Assembly: GCF_000006565.2 (NCBI RefSeq) | Contig: NC_031473.1 | Coordinates: forward strand, 620,001-684,000 | DNA: 64,000 bases | Reading direction: 5' to 3' | Origin: Toxoplasma gondii ME49 | Lineage: Eukaryota; Apicomplexa; Conoidasida; Eucoccidiorida; Sarcocystidae | Shown here: piece by piece, positions 35,725 through 47,060 of the stretch | How positions within the stretch are numbered: the first letter of the stretch is position 1 | Layout: each line of letters begins with the position of its first letter | Made by a program: the position numbers and the translations under genes | The notes under the pieces: generated by a model | Told to the model about the DNA's origin: nothing | Databases searched by the model: none | What the model saw: only the letters and a program-made list of their open reading frames with translations

Positions 35725-38081
35725 ATGGGGAAAAAAGGACGTTCATTGTTCCTTTTCTTCGTGGCTGCTCTTCCAATAATGGGTAGCGTTGGTCAGGAAG
35801 ATGGGGACCACAACCACAATGCTGCAGAGCATGCTTCCCTTCTCAACCACGTGACCATCGCGATTCTAGGCTGCATCTTGATTTTGACTTTGATTTTCGA
35901 GGTAAGAGATAATAGACGATGAAAAAAGAAGTGCGTTAATAGAAAGACATACAGGTGGCGCATGAGACGATCATCGAAACCCTCAAGGAAAAGCATCTGC
36001 ACCATGCTCTCGAGATCATTAACGCTGTGAACAAGGAAATGACAATTCTTGGTTTCATCTCTCTGCTGTTGTTTGCAATGACAAGACTTGGCTTTACAAT
36101 GCAAGCAAGCGATAATTTACTGGGACAGACAGAGCTCGAGAAGATCGGAATAGAGGAAATAAAAGAAGAAGGAGGAAACCCATATGCTGCCCCAACACCG
36201 CTGTTCGAACTCTTTGAGCAAGTGCACATTACGGTCTTCCTCTTGATGGTCACCTTCGTTGGCGCCATTGGCTTGATGTTAGCCGCCGCAGTCATCGCAA
36301 CTTCCAGATGGAGAAGGTAAACTTACTATTCCTGGAGGTGGATCAATATTTCTTCGTTGAAATTCAACATTTCAGATACGAACGCGTCGATTTTATGGAG
36401 CTGCAGAAGAAAGTGGAGAATGGAAGCGTGTCCACGGCTCACCTCAACTTTTGGTTTTTGAGGTATAAATTCGTCAACCCCTCGAACCCGCTTTTCGCCC
36501 ACCCAAACGCAGGCTTCTCATTCGGCGAGTACCTGTCTGAAAGGCTGACAGCCCTGGTTGTCCAACTTGTAGAAGTTTCGCCCTCGACGTGGATTGTCAT
36601 TATGGCCCTTGCGCTGCTCGTCCGCCCAGTACTCGAGTTCGGTCCAAGAGACACTGTGAAGTTTTTCTTGGGTCTCGCTGGGGTGCTGGCTTTCTGCACC
36701 GCTCTCCTCTACCTGTACGTCTCCAGATTACTATCAAAACTCTGGCCTGGGAGCGCGGCTGTGGCGAACCATATCCAGAATGTGACCAAGCCCGGCTACC
36801 ACGGCGGTCCTGGAGAAGTTCCCATTGAAGCGTTCGATCCTGTAGTGAAGAACAATGCTTTTTGCGCCCTCATCCAGGGTACAAAGGCAATTAACTGCCA
36901 AGAGAATCTGTTTCTTTTGGGGGCGAGGGGCCCGAAAGTCATGCAGACCGTCATTCAGTTGCTCATCTTCGTTCACGTTGTTACGATCGCCTGCTTGGCG
37001 AAAATGATGCTCTCGGGTCACTCTCAGCACGTTATCGTCGAGCCGATGGGTTACTGGACGGGGTATGTTCCGCTGGTCATCGTCACCGTGAGCCTCTCAG
37101 TTTTCCCGCTCATCACAGCGATGTTCTCCATTTTCACGAGCGTGGGATATTTTGCCGACAACGAGGCTCTCAGACGAAGCACTGAAAGAATTCAGCGGCG
37201 AAAGCTCGCACGCTACCACCAGATTCTGGTCTTCCTCCAGCACAAGGCCAACATCTTTTTTGCGCGTCAGCGGAACAATATCCAGGACGAGATTGGCCGG
37301 GCAAAACGGGTGTACGAATCTCTGTCGGCGGACACTAAGCGCGGCTACCAGGACATCTTTCAAGCATTTTCGATAAACGGCAAGGAACCCCGGATTTCGT
37401 TATCTAACGTGTTCCTCATGATGAAGGCATTCGAGCTCGATAAGCGAGTTCCCGATTGCAGAAGGAAGATAAGTACGCAATTATAGAACTGAGCTGTACT
37501 TTTAAAAGGCATTTGTGCACTCCTGCACAGATGAATGGATGGCGATTTTGGATACTGATAAAAAGGGAGAACTGGTATTTCCCCAGTTCGTCACAGTGAG
37601 TTTTCGAACGTGCGGCCACGTTGTTACCGCTCTCAAAGAATAAGTCATTTCAGCTCGTGCAATATCTCATCCAAGACGATGCCCCTGAAATGAAGAACAG
37701 AGCACTAGAAGAGCAACGACTTAACGTGAGCTACTACACTATCGATGTGGCCCTTGTGGAATCACTGACACCATGTTCAGGATTTGTTTAATGCTATCGA
37801 CGCCGATGGTGACGGCTTTGTAACCATGGTAAGCGGCTGCTGGATGGAGCATCTTTCCACGGTTCTATCATAACGAAACTACTTGCCAGGAAGAGCTGCT
37901 TGATCAGCTGCAGGGAATCAGGCCGCCTGTCTGGACCAACGAAGCAACAGAGCTTATGGCCGATATAGCAGGAGGTCGTTACGGTGAACTCGTGAGGCCT
38001 CAGCAGCTTTTTGCTTGGGTTCATGCTACGGAGGAGCAGGCACGAACCCTTCTTCCGCAGGGTCATGAACCTCATCATTAG
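35725..38081 (+). CDS. MLO-family seven-transmembrane protein with C-terminal EF-hands
   Basis: Plus-strand exons: 35725-35901, 35955-36316, 36376-37472, 37531-37595, 37654-37725, 37781-37828 and 37890-38081 (TAG); 670 residues, all phases agreeing. The N-terminus (MGKKGRSLFLFFVAALPI) is a good signal peptide, followed by a first helix (TIAILGCILILTLIF). The MLO signature is clear: a basic stretch, then NKEMTILGFISLLL, then EQVHITVFLLMVTF, a second cytoplasmic loop (HLNFWFLRYKF, FSFGEYL), ENLFLLGARGPKVM and further helices, about seven after the signal. The cytoplasmic tail starts with a basic amphipathic segment (RIQRRKLARYHQIL) where plant MLO proteins bind calmodulin. Two EF-hands follow: a weak one (DTDKKGELVFPQ, residues 553-564, Gln at position 12) and a canonical one (DADGDGFVTMEE, 598-609). 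Plant MLO proteins act in calcium-linked membrane signalling; the role here is unknown. Introns are short and free of repeats. Confidence 0.9.
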
Positions 38082-39355
38082 TGACGGTAGTACCGTTGTG
38101 ATCTACGGGTCACACAGCATAGACGATTTACTGCTGTGGCTACCGGTGGCAACCCCGTACATCCGTTTCTCTTCTGTGAGATCGTGCACTGCCCTTCAGA
38201 CACATGGTAGGTAGCGTGAATCAGCCGCACACTACCAGCGTAGCCAGTCCAGGCTTATCAATTAGAGACCAGGAGAGTGACGTATTTTGCTTTCTGGACA
38301 TTAGACAGGGCAGTTTACTCAGTCCAACCACCACCACTCTGAACTGGGGGCGCAGTTCGTGCGCCCGTACCTTCACATACAGAATTGGACTGAGCAGCTT
38401 ACTCCTACAGCACCGGAATATTGGACGTTTTTCTGAAGCCGAGTACAGAAGATAAGACCGCTGGAGCAGCGCTACCCTTTGTGTGCGAGACAAGCGGTGT
38501 GACAATTTAGACTCCTTACGAAGGATCTTCCAAGGGGTAACTGCACTAACATATATGAGGCGGAGCCTACTCTTGAACATGTCTCTGTTTCTTTCTCTTC
38601 CTTTTGCTGAGGATGTACAAGTGAACTACTGGGATTCGTGTTCCTTGAAACAAGCTGATCCCTGCATAGCTACAGTCTCGTCTCTGCCGCACTGACAAGG
38701 TTTTATCGTCACGCCGCGACGTGCACCGAACAGCGCTTTGGCTCCCTTTTGAGCCATTCCCTGGCCAAGCAGGGTGCGAAGTAAAACGATGTCGTTGTAG
38801 ATAGCACACTTTTCACCCAACAGATGCAGCACAAGTCACTGGCTTGTCTCAGTAGGGCAGAGTCTCTCTGAGAGAAGATGCACAGTGGTCGTGCCCGCGA
38901 GCATGCCGCGAGACCGCATGGCCACATGCCCACGTGGTCGTGGCTCGCGGGCACACTGTCCGTGGTACTCTGCTTTTGTTGCGTTTCTTCCGATGCATTT
39001 TTGTTGGATATAGCTTTGGAGGATTTTACGTTTAGCAAGGGCGTAAAGAACTTAGTCTCCTCGTGTTGCCGGCTTGCATTCTGGTCAACATCCTCTGACG
39101 CAGCTGCCACTTTTTGCTGGCATTACACTCGCGGGACGGACGTACTGTTCGCCACCAAGAGGATTCAGTGATTTCGCTGCGGACACGCGAATTCTGACGA
39201 CTTGAGCGCCAGCTTGTTTGGAAGTTGTTTCTTCGCGTGTGGGAAAGTCGTGCTGTCTGTTTGTACAGACCTGGCTTGCCTGAACCGCTTTTCGCAGCAT
39301 GGCTCTGATGTTCCTGTGTCTTCCCTGCAGTGCATTTCGGTAGTTGGTCTCCAAA
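38082..39355. other. Intergenic DNA upstream of the NEK-like kinase
   Basis: This 1.3-kb gap holds the 3' UTR of the MLO gene and the promoter/leader of the kinase gene. An ORF at 38878-39171 encodes a 97-residue peptide with a hydrophobic segment near its start; it could be a uORF or an alternative first exon, but the tcttccctgcag acceptor ending at 39330 would run into an in-frame stop at 39341. No other feature is visible. Confidence 0.5.
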
Positions 39356-42300
39356 ATGCATCATCCGTCTCTGTGTCTCACGCTCGTTCTTCACCACTTG
39401 CCATCAATTTGTCTGGCGGTCCCAGACACGTTGGCGTCTCCTCATCCCTCACCGCGCCCGTCGGCTTCTGCCGAAACTTCCGCCTCGGCTTCGCGAGACC
39501 ACGGCGCGGCCTCTCCTCTTCACCCGTTCTTTGCATGCCATCGTCGACGGTGCTCTCCAAGAGATGACAGAGCTTTGCCTCACCGTGTAGGCGGCGGATG
39601 GCGACCGCGGCTGAAGCAGCGGCGTGCGCTCAAGGGCGCGCCCTGCCAACCCGAAGGCGGCGGCCGAGATGCGTCCGCCTGTACTCTCGCGTGTAACATC
39701 AGTCTCGACAGCGTCGGAGGGCCGCCGTATTCGTGTCACCAGGGCCTTTCGCCTGACGCATGTGTCTCAGCTCCATTTGGATCCGCATCGAAGACACCTA
39801 AAACGATGGCGTTGCGTCGCGCGCGAAAACACCACCGGGCGATTCCTTCCTGCTCCTCCGTGCATACTCGGCGAAAAAGTCAACAGCTCCGTCGTTCCTC
39901 ATACCCCTTCCTCAGAGCTTCCGCCTTTCTAGACTGTTCCGTGATCGCTGCTTCCCTGGGTCGCTGTCGGTTTCCTCGACGACCGCGACGCCGCGAGGCT
40001 CGTCGTTACACATCGCGACAGCAGGCACCCAACACGCTGGAAGGAAGCGACTGGTGTGGAGGGCGAGGAGGCATACGCAGGTGTTCAGTGCAGAAGAAAC
40101 TGAAAACCAGCGAAGCCATTTTTCTGTCGTCCCCCGCCTCAGGGCAAATGGCATATTCTGCACGAGAGAAAGCACTCGCAGAAACAGTCTGTTTGGCATC
40201 ACCTGGTGCGACGGAGGTAGGGGATGCCTTGTCCGTTTCTGTCTTGTTAAGCAACGAGACTTCTTGCACTGGAATGCCGACAGAAGCACCGAAGAGGGAC
40301 CGGCTCGGCTGTCGTGGCATTCGCGGCGTGCGTCTCTCGGACGCCGTCAACTTGAGCGAAGCGAAGGTCTCCTCCGAGGCAGGGATTTTGAGCAGGCCAC
40401 ACCTGAGGCAGGGTGACATTCAGAGACACTTGGATTCATGTGGACCTCCAGAAGGACCGACGCGTTTGTCTAATATGAAAGGTTCGGACGAGACAAGTCT
40501 GCTGCTTGGAAATCTCTGGCCGAAAACTTCGGTGTGCAGCGAAGAACGACCAGTGCGTTGTTTAGTCGGGGCCGAGAAAGCCTCGAGGTGTCGACTGTGG
40601 GGCTGCGGTGGAGAGAACGCAGACGGGGAAGGCGATAGAACTGATGGAGATCTCTTGCCCTCTTTTCGGAGGTTGAGTCCTGGCGCAGATGCCGCACGAA
40701 TTCCAGGGCTTGTGGCTCGTGATACGGACTCTTTTTTCTTCAACGCAGACTCGTTGTCTCGATGCGAGGCACAGGAAGACACGGGCGTCAAGGCGTCTCT
40801 CGGATACCTCAAAGAAAAGAACGCGCCTGATTTCCCGACACGAACAAGAGGTCTTTTGCGTGAGTTCCAGACGGCGCTGTCTTCCTCAGACCCTAACCTC
40901 TCTGCGTCTTTTAGTCCGTATTATTCGGACTCTCTGGAGCCCGCTTCGCCTCCGTTTTTGTTAGCCTTTTCTGTCTTTGTGTCCTTCGCCCTTTCGTCGT
41001 TCGTGTCACCTTCGGTCTGGCGGGGAGGCGACGCGCGACTGCTTTTCTCTGCGGCAGCCGCTTGGAAGCCTTCCCTTCTCTGCGTGCGGTTCGTCCTCGT
41101 GGACATGCTTCTTTTCTCGTCTTCTGCCCTCGCGTTCCCCTCGGAGAACTCAGCTTCTCCTTCCATCTCAGGAGACCCCAGAGACAGGGCACCACGGTCG
41201 GGCTCTGTCCCTTTGCCCTTTCTTCTCGTCGCCGAAGCGGCAGGTGCGACCCTCGCCCCTCGTGTCTCTCCAGAGAGAAACTCTCTAGCAGAAAACGCGT
41301 TTTCGACGTCTTTCTTCGCGACTCTCGAGCTCTGGACGCACTGGCGGACGCCCCCGTCGTGGCCAGCCGCGCCCTACGCCTTCGCCTGCCCCGGCGACAC
41401 AAAGGCTGGCTCTTCCAGCGATCAAACGCCCGAAAGCGGGGATACAGAGACGCGCAGCAGGGATGCAACTAGGGAAGTTGGCGAGGCTGGCAGAGACGTG
41501 AGTGAGGCTAGAGAGGAGACAGCGAAGGAGCAACCTGGACACCCGTATGCAGCGTCTGTACAGTCTCTGCAGCTGCCGCTGACAAGCGACAACCTCATTG
41601 CTCTCGCAGTGCTCTCGGTTCTCTGTGGCCTCGGATGCGTCTACATCGTCCAAATCTCTGTTGGCTTCTCGCGATGCTGCAAATGCAAAGTCTGCAAAGG
41701 AGAATATGTTCTCCAGTACAAGGTAAAGCGAGAAAGTCGCGGGGGAGAAACACAGGCAGAGAGGTGCATGGAAGATTCAGTCGGATCGACTCGCGCAGAC
41801 ACAACGCGCGAAAAATCGGTCGCACGTCGATGTAGGTGCATCTATTTAGGTCTGTACATCCAGACGTTTCCAGTTCTACTTAGAGTCTTCTAATTCTGTG
41901 TATCTAGATATTACCGAAGTCGATGTATCGAGATCGATGCAGCTGTTGAGATCTGTCCAATTCTGTCTATCGAGATCTATGTGGGGTTTCCTATGTCGGC
42001 CTACGTAGGAGTTTCTATGTATGTGTTTCTCCTTCTAGCCATGTAGACCTCTATGTTGGTCTCTCGGTCCACGCTCTCCTTTCCTTTCACATATGGCTGT
42101 ATGTAAATGGCAGAGGGCACGTCTTTGGTAGAGTCGAAGACAATTACTCACTCGCCTGTCTGTGCGCATTGGTGTATACAATTGTATATTGTATGCATGC
42201 GATTCAGGCTGCAGTGCTTCTAAAAAACTGCTTGTGTCCTGTGTCTGTACAGCTGGGCAGTGGGGGTTACGGAACCGTGTGGGTAGTGAGCCGGCAAGGA

Positions 42301-45300
42301 GGCGCACTCAGACGAGAAAGTTCGTTGGCAGTTTTGAAGAAGATTCAAGTTGAAGATATCACGGAAGCGGACTCGTATCAGCAGGAAGCACGGCGCCTGG
42401 CGAATCTTACGCACAAATACATTGTAAGGCATTTCCTGTTTTTACAAGAAATGAAAAAGCTTCTCTCCGTTATTCTCTCTGCGTTTGTAATCCTGTTCCT
42501 ATTTCTCGTCTTCCTCGAAGTCCGGTGTCTCTCCACCTCCCGAGCGAGGTTCTCGCGTTCGGTTTTTCCCTTTCCGTTTCTTTGATTTCGGTGTCTGCGG
42601 GACGGCTTGTCCACGCAGCCTGTTCTGCGTGTCTTCAGAGTGAAGTTTCTCTCGCTGTTTCTTTTCGCTCCTCGCGCGTTTCTTTATTTTCGAGGGTGTG
42701 TTCGCATTCGTCAGTGAGGGCTTGCGTCTTCTCTCTGGGGATCCTTCTCTTCTCGCAGGTGGGGTACGAAACAGACTTCATTCACAGAGAACAGGCGTTT
42801 GGCTCGGTCGAGGCGAAAATCTTCTTCATGATTGTCATGGAATTCTGTCCAAACGGCGACGTGAAGCAGGTTATAGACCGCTCCTATCGCAGCTTGACGG
42901 AAAAACGAGTGAGAACCTTTTGTCGACTGAGTTCTTCCTCGATCAGTCACACGCACCCTAGCTGAAATGCGACACAAATACTCAGTTCACACCTAGGTAA
43001 ACGAGCACCTCTGCATATTTGTACCTACGCACATATATATATATATATACATACATGTATATATATGTATATGTATATGGATGTATAAATATGCGAAAAT
43101 ATATATATGAATATATATACATGTACGTGCATTTATGTGGATGGGTAGAGGATAGACGTGCATGGGGGCCTTAGTTTCAAGTTGAATTACATTTAGGCCT
43201 TCTGCACATGCGTGTGGACGCACTTTATATTTATGTATATATATATATGCATATATATATATATATATGTATATGATTGTGCATGCGCATGTGTCTGTAC
43301 ACGTATTAGTGTGCGAGGGATAGGAGAAAACGGGAGGGAACTGGAGGAGGCTGGAAGCGAGTGAGCTACGTTTTAGCATCAGGAGACAAACCGCTCTCTC
43401 TGAACGAAGGCAGATCCGACACAGCCCATTCAAGACGGATAACACAGATGCATTCTGTTTATCCAGATGTACGTAAAACCCCACACATGTGCATGCGGGG
43501 TTATCGATATCTGTATGTGTTATGCATGCTTAGACGCATGCATCGAAAGAGATGTGAACAGAGAGGTGTACTTCAGTGTGTATATATGTATGTGCATGGA
43601 AGTTCATGTGCTTTGGTCGAGAGCGTCTGCGGTTTTTCCTGTGCGGCGCTTGCAGATTCGGCATTGGTTCTTCCAGCTTGTCCAAGCAGTCCACTACCTC
43701 CACGAGCGAAATGTGATTCACAGGTACGGAGACACCCGGTCTTTCTTCTCGCATTGTGTGTACAGCCTGGCGACGCGAGGCGCAAAGGCAGTGCGCCTTC
43801 GAGGGGCAAAGTACTGTGCACGCGGTGTGCGGAGGAAAACAACACAAAAAGAGGAATGAGGCTGAGACATAGGGAGACAAGGAAGATGGAGATAGAGACA
43901 GAGAGAAACAGATAGCGAGAGGCCGAGAAAGAAAGAGTAGAGAGCGATGGACGCACTGATGTATGGTACTGGCCGCAGATTCAGATGAGCTTTCGTCGCC
44001 GTTTCGTTTCTTTCTTTTTCAGAGATATCAAGTCTCAGAATGTGTTTTTGTCGCGCGACGGGTCAATTCGTCTGGGGGATTTCGGACTGAGTCGCGCGAC
44101 GCCTGGGCCTCGCCCTGCGGCTATGGGGTCTGTGGGTCCTCCGCAGCCGCATGCTTGTCCATTTGCTCCTCTGTCTCTCGGCGATCTCTCGCGCCCGCGC
44201 CTGCGAAGAGGCGTGTGTCGCGAGCGCGTTTCTTCGGCGTCGCCTTCTACGCGGGATCGCAGCATGGAGGGTCGCAAAGGCGGCAGACTGGAAAGCCGTC
44301 GAGGAGACGCTCAAGGAGCTGTCTCCGTCGACTCCGACGAAGAAACGTTGCCTTCCGCCTCCGTGAATGGGTGGAACAGGCGAGCAGCAGCGGAGCACCG
44401 CGGCAGAAAGAAAACGAGGAACGGAGCCCAGGCCGCGACAACACTCCCCGTGCCCCTCCACCGCGTCTCCTGGGAAGCCTCACCCGCGAAAGAAGAAGAA
44501 CACAAAGCGAGAGAACGCAGCGACGGGAGAGACGAAGAAGCCAGGAAACAGAGAGGAGAGAAGGCGTTGACAGTCGCGGGTTGTTTGCGGCGAGGAGAGA
44601 GTCGACGAAGACGGAGAGAGTCTGGCAAAGCAGAAGGGCACCGCCAGCACCCCTCGCGCGTAGAAGTCGAACCTCTGACCCTGAAACTCGGAGCGACAGA
44701 GAAAGAGAAAACGGCACCTGGTAAGGGGCGCGCGAGGGGAAGCTTTCACGCCGGCTCAGGAGAGGCCAGAAAACTGGCCAGAGAAACGCGAGAGTTCTCC
44801 TCGAGCGATCGACACGACACTGCAGAATTTCTTCTCGCGCTCCGCGAAGCCGTCAAGACTCGCGGCCTGCTCGGAGGGGTGTATGTACAGCTGAAGCGTT
44901 GGGCGCAGAGGCTGTTTCAGGCGTTTTCCGGCTTCCTCGTTCGCGGGTTCGACACCGTCTGCGACCTCCTCTTTGATACTTCTGGCCTCGACTCTTCTTC
45001 CTTGGAGAGTCCTCAGCGATGCTTGCAAATGCCGCTTCAGACCGTTCCTCGCCGCGCCTGCGAGCAGCCGTTCCCCTCGCTTCGCCTCCCTCCGGCCTCT
45101 GCCTCGGCTGTTTGCCGACATTCGCCTTCCCGCTTCTTCAGCGACACCGAGGGAGACGGGGGCAACAAGACCCGCGAGAGAAGAGCCCAGCTCCGCCCGT
45201 TCTGTCTCGAGTCCTCGCTGCACAGAGACACCTGCTCTGCCGCCATGTCCCAAGCGGGGACAGACTGCTACATGGCTCCCGAAATCTTGCTCGACGAGAA

Positions 45301-47060
45301 ATACGGAAAAGCCGTAAGAAATCCGGGAGACTTTACCTGTCAGGATAGAGGCTACATGTGTGCAGCCGGATTTTAGGACTTATTATATGCCCATGCATGC
45401 GCCTAATATATATATATATATATATATATAATGTGGATACACTTACATGTACATGCAGCTAGATAGATAGGACTGTGTGGTTACAGAAGGAGATGTGTTC
45501 AGAATTTGTGCCTTGGTTCGATTCTTAGCCTACTCATGTTAGTACGCTCACCTGTTACACAACGATACACTCATAGCTATACATGCATGTATATATATAT
45601 ATATATATTAATTTGCCTCTGAATGTATGACACTGTCGGTTTGCGTGTGTTCAGTTTTTTGAGTGGTGTTTTTGAAAACGTTTTCTTCTGCTCTTTTCGC
45701 TGTGAAGCTCCGTTCTCTAGGGTTCGTCTCTTTGAGTCCAGGATCTCTCAACTAACTGGCTTTGCTCACGGGGCACCTGCAGAGAGGTCTTTGCATGCGT
45801 AGCGGCGAGCGCAGAGGGGTCTTTGGCGTCGGGTGTATGCGTGAACCAAGTCGAGCAAAGACAGGATTGAGCGAGACAGTCGCGTTCAAGAAAGTCCGGT
45901 GACTGCAGGTTTGCGTTGTTTTCAGGCAGATCTGTGGTCCCTGGGGTGCGTTCTACTCGAACTTTGCTCGGGCATTTTCATGTGGGAACTGGAGACGCCT
46001 CTCGCGCTTCTCGTCCTGGACGCCGAAAACGCGAGAGACTTTCTTCACGAGTTCATTGACAACCATATCCCCCCGAACGTCATTGGAAATGGAACGAAAA
46101 ACCTCCTCAAAATGCTTCTTCAACCCGGTGAGAAGGAGAGGAGACGTACGGAAACAGACTAGAGAACAAAGGCGAAAGAGAAAAGAGGAAGAGAGGGAAG
46201 AAGGAAAAGGGAAAAACAGAGAGAGAGAGAACGGCGACGATTTGAGGAGTGATGGTCGGGAAGGGAGCAATAAAACAGACAAAAGGAGGAAGGCACAAAA
46301 CAGCGAGCGACAGTGGAAGACAAACAGAAGGCGCAAATGAGAGAGAGACGGCGTCAAAAGAAGAAAAGGAGGAAGAGACAACGCAGCCTGGGTGGTCGAT
46401 TCGAGGCCTGTGGTCTTGCAACGTTCGTCGCCTACTTTTATGTGATTGGCTGTGTCCTCTCCCGTGGAGTCTCCGGTCTTAGTGTCCTTTCCTTTTCCTT
46501 CTTTTATCGCTTATTTTCCCCTCATTTTTGGGTCCCTTTTCCCCCTCCTTCTCTCTGTGGTGCTCGTAGGATGTTCGTTCTTCTCTGTTTCTCTTCCACC
46601 CCTCTCCCCTTATCCTTTGCGCGTTCATGCCCATTTCCTCCATCTCTGTGTCGTTTACCATTTTTACTTTTTTAGTACTTTTCTCGTCTGTTCCCGTCTG
46701 TCCGTAGATCCGAGTCAGCGTCCGTCGACCGGGTTTCTGCTGCGTCTGCGGTATTTTCGCCGAGGCTACCGGGTCTGCGCCTCCCCTCTTTCGTGCTCGG
46801 CTTTCTCTGGCGCCTCGCATGCGTCCGGCAAACCTCGGTCCACCGTTTCGGCAGAAACGCATCCACAAGCGGAGATAAAAGATAAACGAGGCGAAGCGGC
46901 CGACTTGGCGGAACGAGACTGCGAAGGACGGGGAAGAACGTCGAAGAATCTCCCGGGGACGAAGCACGAAGAGAGCGACAGCAGACCGGAGGCGCTGCGG
47001 ACTTCAAAGGAAACGAGCAGCAGCGGCGTTGAGAGCGACAACTTGAGTAAGAACGAGTAA
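39356..47060 (+). CDS. Receptor-like, membrane-anchored NEK-type protein kinase
   Basis: Plus-strand exons: 39356-41722, 42253-42423, 42759-42908, 43656-43723, 44023-45313, 45926-46127 and 46708-47060; about 1533 residues, all phases agreeing. An in-frame TAG at 39341 supports ATG 39356, which opens a signal-peptide-like sequence (MHHPSLCLTLVLHHLPSICLA). The N-terminal region of about 740 residues is Ser/Arg/Cys-rich without a known domain and has two hydrophobic patches (about 534 and 574). A strong helix (NLIALAVLSVLCGLGCVYIV, about 747) is followed by CCKCKVC, a possible palmitoylation cluster, and the kinase begins at once: LGSGGYGTVW (790-799), Lys 818, HRDIKSQNVFL (918-928), DFG 938-940, APE 1337-1339, DLWSLGC, DPSQRPS. 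The HRDIKSQN and GDFGLSR motifs are typical of NIMA-related kinases. All catalytic residues are present. About 397 residues separate DFG and APE. NEKs usually act at centrosomes and cilia; the membrane anchor suggests otherwise here. Confidence 0.87.
43031..43275. repeat. TA/TATG repeats in an intron of the NEK-like kinase
   Basis: Alternating TA, TATG and ATAC units lie between exon 3 (ending 42908) and exon 4 (starting 43656), with pure (TA)n cores near 43032-43049 and 43237-43268. Shorter TA runs at 45408-45432 and 45591-45609 sit in the intron before exon 6. Confidence 0.85.

Noticed and set aside
38878..39171. 97-codon plus-strand ORF with a hydrophobic start, as a possible first exon of the NEK-like kinase
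   Set aside because: The obvious acceptor (ending 39330) would meet an in-frame TAG at 39341; ATG 39356 already supplies a signal peptide. An alternative use is not excluded.
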